Source: Lentzea waywayandensis
GTDB taxonomy: Bacteria > Actinomycetota > Actinomycetes > Mycobacteriales > Pseudonocardiaceae
Assembly: GCF_900115955.1 (NCBI RefSeq)
Contig: NZ_FOYL01000009.1
Coordinates: forward strand, 339,077-403,076
Length of the DNA: 64,000 nucleotides
Direction: 5' to 3'
Numbering within the stretch: the stretch's first letter is position 1; each line of letters opens with the position of its first letter. The position numbers and the translations under genes are program-made. A model generated the notes under the pieces. It did not search any database. It was not told the DNA's origin and was given only the letters and a program-made list of their open reading frames with translations. Below, in pieces: positions 59,326 to 64,000 of this stretch.

Positions 59326-59364
59326 ATGACGACTCGAAAGGGCGTGCGCGCCCTCGCGCTGTGA
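59326..59364 (+). other. Possible 12-codon upstream reading frame coupled to the next gene
   Basis: ATG at 59326 opens MTTRKGVRALAL and stops at TGA 59362-59364, overlapping the GTG start at 59361 by 4 bases. Neither start has a clear ribosome-binding site. It could be a leader that brings ribosomes to the GTG, or chance. Confidence 0.25.
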
Positions 59365-60371
59365 GCGCACCGAGCGGGCTCGAGGCCCGCTCCACCGATC
59401 ATTCCCCGCTCCGCGAAGACTGGCTCGCCCACGCGCTGAGCACCGCACCCGCAGATCGTCCGGCGGCCGAAGAGGCCGTGGCCCAGTTGTACGCGGCCAC
59501 CGGCAGGCCACCACCGGACTTCGTCTGGGTGCGTTCTCCTGCCGAAGCGGCAACTGTGTTGCCCGCCAAGGAGATCTTCCGCTACCGCGACAACTGGCAG
59601 ACCGTCGAGGCGCAGATCGCCGCGCTGGTCTCGGACCTGCGTCAACGGCGGCGGCAACGCGGTGACTGGCAGGGCGCCCCGAGCCGTCAGGGCACGGACC
59701 TGCGCCGAATCGTCCGCGAAGGCCTGATTCCCGCGATCAACTCCACGATGCCGGGCTCGCTCGGCATCGGCTGGGCAGGCCAGCACGAGGCTGACTGGCA
59801 GGCTGACCTCAACGCGCCTGACCTGGAGCTGCTCGACGTCTGGGTGACCCTCACCCGGTCGACCGGGTGGTGGTGGCCGCGCGAGGACGTCTGCGTGATG
59901 TCCGATCGGCCCACCGCGGTGCACGTGGACGCGAACTCGTTGCCGCACAACGACAAAGCCCCTGCCATCACGTTCGCCGACGGCAGCCGCGCCTACGCCT
60001 GGCACGGCACGACCGTGCCGAGGTGGGTGATCGAGGAGCCGGACGTCGTCCGGATCCTGACCGAACGCCGCCTGGAGCTGCGTTTCGCCGCGGCGGAACG
60101 CATCGGCTGGGAGACCTACATCGCCCAGGCCGCGCCGCCGTTGATCGCCACCGCTCCCGACCCCGGCAACCCGGGCTTCGACCTGCGCCTCTACGACCTG
60201 TGGGACCAGATCACCCTGCTGCTCGTCGTCAACGGCTCGGTCGAGCGCGACGGCACCCGGCGCCGCTACGGCCTGCGGATGCACCGCTGGCAACGCGACC
60301 CGCTCGACGCCGCGGCCTCGACCTACGGGTTGCGGGCCGACCAGTACTCCCAACTCCTACGACGCACCTGA
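59361..60371 (+). CDS. DUF6745-like protein, function unknown
   Basis: The 336-residue protein starts at GTG 59361. The N-terminal part has ADRPAAEEAVAQLYAATGRPPPDFVWVRSPAEA. The C-terminal part has PTAVHVDANSLPHNDKAPAITFADGSRAYAWHGTTVPRWVIEEPDVVRIL, then LRFAAAERIGWETYI. This combination is characteristic of actinomycete DUF6745 proteins. No catalytic motif, signal or membrane segment is seen. Another small gene of unknown function follows 8 bases later on the same strand, and such genes are commonly seen together. No ribosome-binding site is obvious, and a tiny upstream frame overlaps the start. Confidence 0.7.
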   Translation: MSAPSGLEARSTDHSPLREDWLAHALSTAPADRPAAEEAVAQLYAATGRPPPDFVWVRSPAEAATVLPAKEIFRYRDNWQTVEAQIAALVSDLRQRRRQRGDWQGAPSRQGTDLRRIVREGLIPAINSTMPGSLGIGWAGQHEADWQADLNAPDLELLDVWVTLTRSTGWWWPREDVCVMSDRPTAVHVDANSLPHNDKAPAITFADGSRAYAWHGTTVPRWVIEEPDVVRILTERRLELRFAAAERIGWETYIAQAAPPLIATAPDPGNPGFDLRLYDLWDQITLLLVVNGSVERDGTRRRYGLRMHRWQRDPLDAAASTYGLRADQYSQLLRRT

Positions 60372-60379
60372 AACACACC

Positions 60380-60772
60380 ATGAACCTCGCAGAACTCGTC
60401 GACCGCACCAGCGTCGACACGCTCGACCACCTCGAGCGACAGTCCACCGTCCCCGTCGTCGACGGCCTCCAGGCCCAGGGCGACCTGATCGTCATCCCGT
60501 TCGCGATGCTCGACCCGCTGCCGGACGACACCCCGGACCGCGAGGTGCCTCCCGAGGGCGTCCACCTCATCGCCGGACTGAACGGCGGCAACCCGCACGT
60601 CCTCGTCGCGGACCCCGGCACCTGCCGCTGGGCCACCGGCCAGGACCTGGCCGTCGTCGAGAACACCGCTCCCGTCTACCTCCTGCACCCCGAGCACGGC
60701 GGAACCGGCATCGCCGCGGGCCGGTGGCTGATCCGCCGGCAGTGGTCGGCGACCGGCCTGGTCGCGGACTGA
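60380..60772 (+). CDS. Hypothetical protein following the DUF6745-like gene
   Basis: The 130-residue protein begins MNLAELVDRTSVDTLDHLERQ. It has VPVVDGLQAQGDLIVIPFAML in the middle and ends in YLLHPEHGGTGIAAGRWLIRRQW. It appears soluble, rich in beta-strand-type residues, without recognisable catalytic residues. Only 8 bases separate it from the DUF6745-like gene, so they form an operon and probably work together. Function is unknown. Confidence 0.6.
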   Translation: MNLAELVDRTSVDTLDHLERQSTVPVVDGLQAQGDLIVIPFAMLDPLPDDTPDREVPPEGVHLIAGLNGGNPHVLVADPGTCRWATGQDLAVVENTAPVYLLHPEHGGTGIAAGRWLIRRQWSATGLVAD

Positions 60773-60782
60773 GAAAGGGTTG

Positions 60783-60802
60783 CCTTGACGTGCGCGTCAA
60801 GG
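60783..60802. promoter_or_regulatory. MerR-type operator, perfect 8+4+8 palindrome
   Basis: CCTTGACG-TGCG-CGTCAAGG lies 14 bases before the MerR gene start. MerR-family activators bind dyads of about 20 bases lying between the -35 and -10 elements; TTGACG inside the left arm may be the -35. It most likely controls the MerR-thioredoxin pair. Confidence 0.7.
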
Positions 60803-60816
60803 TTTAGCGTTCGGTC

Positions 60817-61197
60817 ATGAGGATCGGCGAACTGGCCAAGCGAGCCGGCACCACCACCCGTGCGCTGCGCTTCTACGAGTCCGAGGGGCTCCTCGAAGCG
60901 CAGCGCACGCCCAACGGTTACCGCGAGTACGGCGAGCACGACCTGCGACTGGTTCGCGAGATCCAGTCGCTGCAGGCGGTCGGACTGTCCCTGGAGGACA
61001 CCCGGCCGTTCGTGGCCTGCCTGCGCGCGGGCCACGAGTCCGGTGACTCGTGCCCGGACTCGCGGGAGGTCTACCGGCGCAAGCTCGCCGAGGTGGACGC
61101 CTGCCTCGACCGGCTGGGCACCGTCCGGGAGTTCCTGCTGGCCAGACTCGCCTTCCAAGACCCGTGTCTCGTACCCGAGGAGATCCAGTGCAGCTGA
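60817..61197 (+). CDS. MerR-family regulator, probably redox-sensing
   Basis: This 126-residue regulator has the MerR winged helix-turn-helix at 1-70 (MRIGELAKRAGTTTRALRFYESEGLL, then NGYREYGEHDLRLVREIQSLQAVGLSLEDT), a dimerisation helix, and a Cys-rich tail. The cysteines lie in VACLRAGHESGDSC, VDACLDRL, QDPC and the C-terminal QCS. It overlaps a thioredoxin gene by 10 bases and has a perfect dyad operator in front. The cysteines plus the thioredoxin target suggest sensing of thiol oxidants or a metal; which one cannot be told. Confidence 0.85.
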   Translation: MRIGELAKRAGTTTRALRFYESEGLLEAQRTPNGYREYGEHDLRLVREIQSLQAVGLSLEDTRPFVACLRAGHESGDSCPDSREVYRRKLAEVDACLDRLGTVREFLLARLAFQDPCLVPEEIQCS

Positions 61198-61496
61198 CCG
61201 ACGCCACGTTCGCGGACCAGACCCGGACCGGCACCGTCCTCGTGGAGTTCTGGGCGCAGTGGTGCGGACCGTGCCACATGCTCTCCCCCGTGCTGGACGA
61301 GATCGACCGCGAGCGCGACGACCTGACCGTGCTCAAGATCAACGCCGACGAGAACACCGCCACCGCCCGCGACTACCAGGTCATGTCGCTGCCCACGATG
61401 CTGCTGTTCCGCGACGGAGTGCCGATCCGGCAGATCGTGGGAGCCCGCCCCAAGGGCCGCCTGCTGGCTGAACTGGATGACGCGCTCAGCGCCTGA
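61188..61496 (+). CDS. trxA: Thioredoxin
   Basis: This 102-residue cytosolic dithiol oxidoreductase has the complete thioredoxin fold. VEFWAQWCGPCHML carries the active-site CGPC, VLKINADEN follows, and VMSLPTMLLFRDG carries the cis-Pro. The GTG start at 61188 has GAGGAG 6 bases upstream and overlaps the MerR gene end by 10 bases, so translation is coupled. It is likely an inducible thioredoxin under the MerR regulator rather than the housekeeping copy. Confidence 0.9.
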   Translation: MQLTDATFADQTRTGTVLVEFWAQWCGPCHMLSPVLDEIDRERDDLTVLKINADENTATARDYQVMSLPTMLLFRDGVPIRQIVGARPKGRLLAELDDALSA

Positions 61497-61515
61497 GCCG
61501 CCTATCTTTTAGCGC

Positions 61516-63099
61516 ATGCTCGGTCTCGAACTCGTAGTGGTGCTGGGCGTGTGCATCCTGGCGAGCAGTGTCGTGTCCGGACGGTTGCGCGTCGCAGCCC
61601 CGGTCCTGCTGGTCGTCTGCGGCGCCGTGCTCGGCTTCGTGCCCGCCCTGGAAGAGGTCAGCCTGCCGCCCGAGGCGATGCTGCTGATCTTCCTGCCGGC
61701 GTTGCTGTACTGGGAGAGCCTCAACACGTCGTTGCGGGAGATCCGCAGCAACCTGCGCCCGATCGTGCTGCTCAGCACGCTGCTCGTCCTCGCGACCGCC
61801 GCGGCGGTCGCCGCCGTCGCCCACGCGCTCGGCCTCGACTGGGGTCCCGCGTGGGTGCTCGGCGCGGCCCTGGCGCCCACCGACGCGACCGCCGTCTCGG
61901 CGATCGCGCGGGGCATGCCACGCCGGACCACGACGATCCTGCGCGCGGAGTCGTTGATCAACGACGGCACGGCGCTGGTGATCTACGCGATCGCCATCTC
62001 CATCACCATCGGTGAGCAGGAGTTCAGCACCGGCATGGTCGGCCTGCGGCTGCTGCTGTCGTACGCGGGCGGCGCGGTCGCGGGGTTGTTGGTGGCGTGG
62101 CTCGCGGTGCAGGTGCGCAAGCGGCTCGACAACCCGCTGCTCGAGACGGTGGTCAGCGTCCTCACCCCGTTCGCCGCGTTCCTGCTGGCCGAGACCGTCC
62201 ACGGCTCCGGCGTGATCGCCGTGGTGACGTGCGGACTGACCCTGGCACGCGTCGGGCCGCGCGTCGTGCCCGCCGACACCCGCCAGATGAGCTACGCGTT
62301 CTGGGGCATAGCCACGTTCCTGCTCAACGGCGCCCTGTTCGTCCTGATCGGACTCCAGGCCCACAGCGCGATCCGGGCCCTGGACGGGTCCGAGATCCTC
62401 GCCGCGTTCGGCGGAATCGGTCTGGTCGCGGTGACCGTGGCGGGCACGCGGATGCTGTGGAGCTACACGACTCCCTATGTGATCCGCGCTTTGGATCGTC
62501 GTCCTCAGCAACGGCTACGCCGCGTGGGTGCCCGGCAACGGCTGGTGTCGTCGGCCGCCGGGTTCCGCGGGGCGGTGTCGCTGGCGGCGGCGCTGGCGGT
62601 GCCGGAGACCGTGGTCGGCGGCGCGCCGTTCCCGTTCCGCGACGAGATCGTCCTCATCACGTCCGGTGTCGTGGTGCTGACGCTGATCGTGCAGTCGATC
62701 ATGCTGCCCTCGATCATCCGGTTCTCCCAGCTGCCCGAGGACACGGCGCTGGACGAGGAACTGCGGCTGGCGCAGTCGACGGCGTCCGAGGCGGCCTACG
62801 AAGCGCTGCCTTCGCTGGCGGACAAGGTCGGCGTGTCCGACGTCGTCTACAAGCGGGTGCGGGCCGAGTACGAGCACCACCTGGAAGTCGTGCGCGCCAA
62901 GGAGGCGGGCGACGAGGAGGTCGCCCAGTCGGAGGTCGAGTACACGGCGCTGCGGCTGGAGCTGATCGCGCACAAGCGGGCGACCGTGGTGCGGCTGCGC
63001 GACGAGGCGGCGATCGACGACATCGTGTTGCGGACGATTCAGCGACGGCTCGACGTCGAGGAAGTGCGGCTGTCTCGGCGTGAGACCGAGGAAGACTAG
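61516..63099 (+). CDS. Na+/H+ antiporter, CPA1 family
   Basis: The 527-residue membrane protein has about twelve helices and a long cytoplasmic C-terminal tail (about 410-527, highly charged). It has the CPA1/NhaP-type core: LLIFLPALLYWESLNTS, LGAALAPTDATAVSAIARGMPRRTTTILRAESLINDGTALVIYAIA (the ion-binding Asp of the ND region) and RGAVSLAAALAVPE. It exports Na+ or K+ in exchange for protons for pH and salt homeostasis. It starts 19 bases after the thioredoxin stop, so it may be partly cotranscribed. Confidence 0.9.
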   Translation: MLGLELVVVLGVCILASSVVSGRLRVAAPVLLVVCGAVLGFVPALEEVSLPPEAMLLIFLPALLYWESLNTSLREIRSNLRPIVLLSTLLVLATAAAVAAVAHALGLDWGPAWVLGAALAPTDATAVSAIARGMPRRTTTILRAESLINDGTALVIYAIAISITIGEQEFSTGMVGLRLLLSYAGGAVAGLLVAWLAVQVRKRLDNPLLETVVSVLTPFAAFLLAETVHGSGVIAVVTCGLTLARVGPRVVPADTRQMSYAFWGIATFLLNGALFVLIGLQAHSAIRALDGSEILAAFGGIGLVAVTVAGTRMLWSYTTPYVIRALDRRPQQRLRRVGARQRLVSSAAGFRGAVSLAAALAVPETVVGGAPFPFRDEIVLITSGVVVLTLIVQSIMLPSIIRFSQLPEDTALDEELRLAQSTASEAAYEALPSLADKVGVSDVVYKRVRAEYEHHLEVVRAKEAGDEEVAQSEVEYTALRLELIAHKRATVVRLRDEAAIDDIVLRTIQRRLDVEEVRLSRRETEED

Positions 63100-63117
63100 T
63101 TCCGTAGGGTTGGGGCC

Positions 63118-63780
63118 ATGATCACTCCACGGGAGCGCGTGCTGGCCCGGATCGCTGACCATCTGTGCGGTGTGCGACCTGGACATCCGGTGCGGGTGGC
63201 GGTGGACGGGATCACGGCCTCCGGCAAGACGACGCTCGCCCGTGAACTGACGGATGCCGTTGCCGCTCGCGGGCGTTCGGCGGCGCACCTGTCGATGGAC
63301 GGGTTCCACAACCCGCGTGCCGTTCGCCATCGGATGGGGCGGGACTCGGCCGACGGGTACTACCTGGACGCCTACGACTTCGCCGCCTTCTCACGGCTGG
63401 TGCTGGAGCCGCTCGGGCCTGGCGGGGATCTGCGGTATCGATCGCGGATCATCGACCTGCGCTCGGACACTGCGCTGGACGAGCCACCGGTGACCGCGCC
63501 TGAAGACCTCGTTCTGGTGGTGGACGGGAGCTTCCTTCAGCGGGAGCTGGAGTGGGACGAGGTCGTCTTCGTGGACACGCCGTTCGCCGTCGCCCGGGAA
63601 CGCGGGACTCGTCGTGACACGGAACTGCTGGGCGCGCTGGAGCAGGCAGAGCGCGCGTTCGACCAGCGGTATCACGCTGCGAGCCGCCGGTACCTGGACG
63701 AGGTCGGCCCGGCGGACCGTGCCTCGGTCGTGGTCGGGAACGAGGACGTGGCCAACCCCGTGTTGCTCAGGATCGGCTAG
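63118..63780 (+). CDS. Uridine kinase-like P-loop kinase
   Basis: The 220-residue kinase has the Walker A motif VAVDGITASGKTTLARELT (P-loop 31-39), MDGFHNPRAVRHRMG as substrate region, DGYYLDAYDF, and VVDGSFLQRELEWDEVVFVDTPFAVARERGTRRD as the lid region. Actinomycete proteins of this type are annotated as uridine kinases; a related nucleoside or pantothenate-type substrate is possible. The TAG stop (63778-63780) is shared with the end of an inserted IS630-type element, so the last codon or codons could have been altered by the insertion. Confidence 0.8.
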   Translation: MITPRERVLARIADHLCGVRPGHPVRVAVDGITASGKTTLARELTDAVAARGRSAAHLSMDGFHNPRAVRHRMGRDSADGYYLDAYDFAAFSRLVLEPLGPGGDLRYRSRIIDLRSDTALDEPPVTAPEDLVLVVDGSFLQRELEWDEVVFVDTPFAVARERGTRRDTELLGALEQAERAFDQRYHAASRRYLDEVGPADRASVVVGNEDVANPVLLRIG

Positions 63781-64000
63781 TGTCCTGAGTTCTTAATTCG
63801 TGTGCAGTAGCGTGCGATGGAGTCGAGGATCTGGGCGGCGGTCTTGGTCCAGACGTAGGGCCGTGGGTCGTCGTTCCAGGTCTCGATCCATGCGCGGATG
63901 TCGCGGTTGAGCGCGCGGACGCTGGTGTGGCTTCCGCGTTGGAGTTTCTTGGTCGTCAGCTCGGAGAACCAGCGTTCGACGAGGTTGAGCCAGGAGCTCG
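63777..64000 (-). mobile_element. IS630-family transposase, C-terminal part (continues beyond window)
   Basis: Translated from the right edge on the minus strand, 73 residues are visible. SSWLNLVERWFSELTTKKL comes first, then RGSHTSVRALNRDIRAWIETWN, then DPRPYVWTKTAAQILDSIARYC, ending in RIKNSGH. This is the C-terminal DDE region of an IS630/Tc1-type transposase, including the final catalytic Glu in LVERWF. The element end appears to be the bases after the TA at 63778-63779 (GTGTCCTGAGTTC), and IS630 elements duplicate a TA target. The rest of the element lies outside the window. Confidence 0.85.

Noticed and set aside
59183..59360. A second cysteine-type leader peptide before the LLM oxidoreductase
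   Set aside because: Short minus-strand frames in this gap contain no Cys codons in the expected pattern and lack a ribosome-binding site.

Overview
The window is high-GC DNA with the gene style of a filamentous actinomycete: GTG starts are common, genes often overlap by 4 bases, there is a subtilisin-inhibitor-like protein, TetR and AraC regulators are frequent, and there are large type I polyketide synthases (PKS). The flavour is closest to Pseudonocardiales (Lentzea/Saccharothrix/Actinosynnema-like). That placement is inference from gene content; there is no rRNA or other marker here.

Layout. (1) 1-7250: chromosomal genes. These are a ChaA-type Ca2+/H+ antiporter (cut by the left edge), a secreted protease inhibitor, a VanY-like D,D-carboxypeptidase, two TetR regulators, a small membrane protein, a lipoprotein, and a GH3 beta-glucosidase behind a CebR-like operator. 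(2) 7228-22076, minus strand: a seven-gene, overlapping operon. It is headed by two iterative PKS proteins of the polyunsaturated-fatty-acid/heterocyst-glycolipid type (NMO-NMO-KS-AT-ACP-ACP-KR and KS-AT-DH-PPTase-like), followed by a free ACP, an alpha/beta hydrolase, a glycosyltransferase, a membrane-anchored zinc-ribbon methyltransferase and a shrunken galactokinase-like protein. The set suggests a glycosylated, methylated lipid or polyketide. (3) 22272-26658: a decaying accessory patch. It holds a SIR2/macrodomain pair broken by frameshifts and a deletion, a tandem SnoaL protein, an AraC regulator, and an aminoglycoside phosphotransferase-like gene next to its broken duplicate.

(4) 26724-53374: a modular PKS locus. 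Two divergent transcripts start from one 300-bp region that contains a perfect 11+4+11 palindrome. To the left lie a fused acyltransferase-like/ThiF-like protein and a KSIII enzyme. To the right lie a four-module PKS (6178 aa) and a one-module PKS with thioesterase (1673 aa). All five ATs carry the malonyl-type HAFH motif. Three DH domains (modules 1, 3, 4) have lost the segment with the catalytic His, and the module 1 KR lacks both the NADPH motif and the catalytic Tyr. Read colinearly, the product would be an unbranched keto-polyol acid or lactone. No loading domain is present, so the starter must arrive in trans.

(5) 53364-59182, minus strand: a probable sulfur-scavenging operon. It has two FMN monooxygenases, an amino-acid ABC transporter, a winged-helix regulator and a GNAT acetyltransferase. 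A 19-codon leader with two Cys codons lies before the permease. The gene set resembles the Bacillus ytm/yxe operons for S-alkyl- or S-succino-cysteine use. (6) 59361-64000: a DUF6745-like protein and its neighbour, a MerR regulator overlapping a thioredoxin, a CPA1 Na+/H+ antiporter, a uridine-kinase-like protein, and the end of an IS630-type transposase whose insertion point coincides with the kinase stop codon.

The most unusual signals are the consistently disabled DH domains, the GNAT-ThiF fusion coupled to KSIII beside a PKS with no loading module, hairpin repeats inserted in frame into three KS-AT linkers, and the cysteine-codon leader in the sulfur operon.
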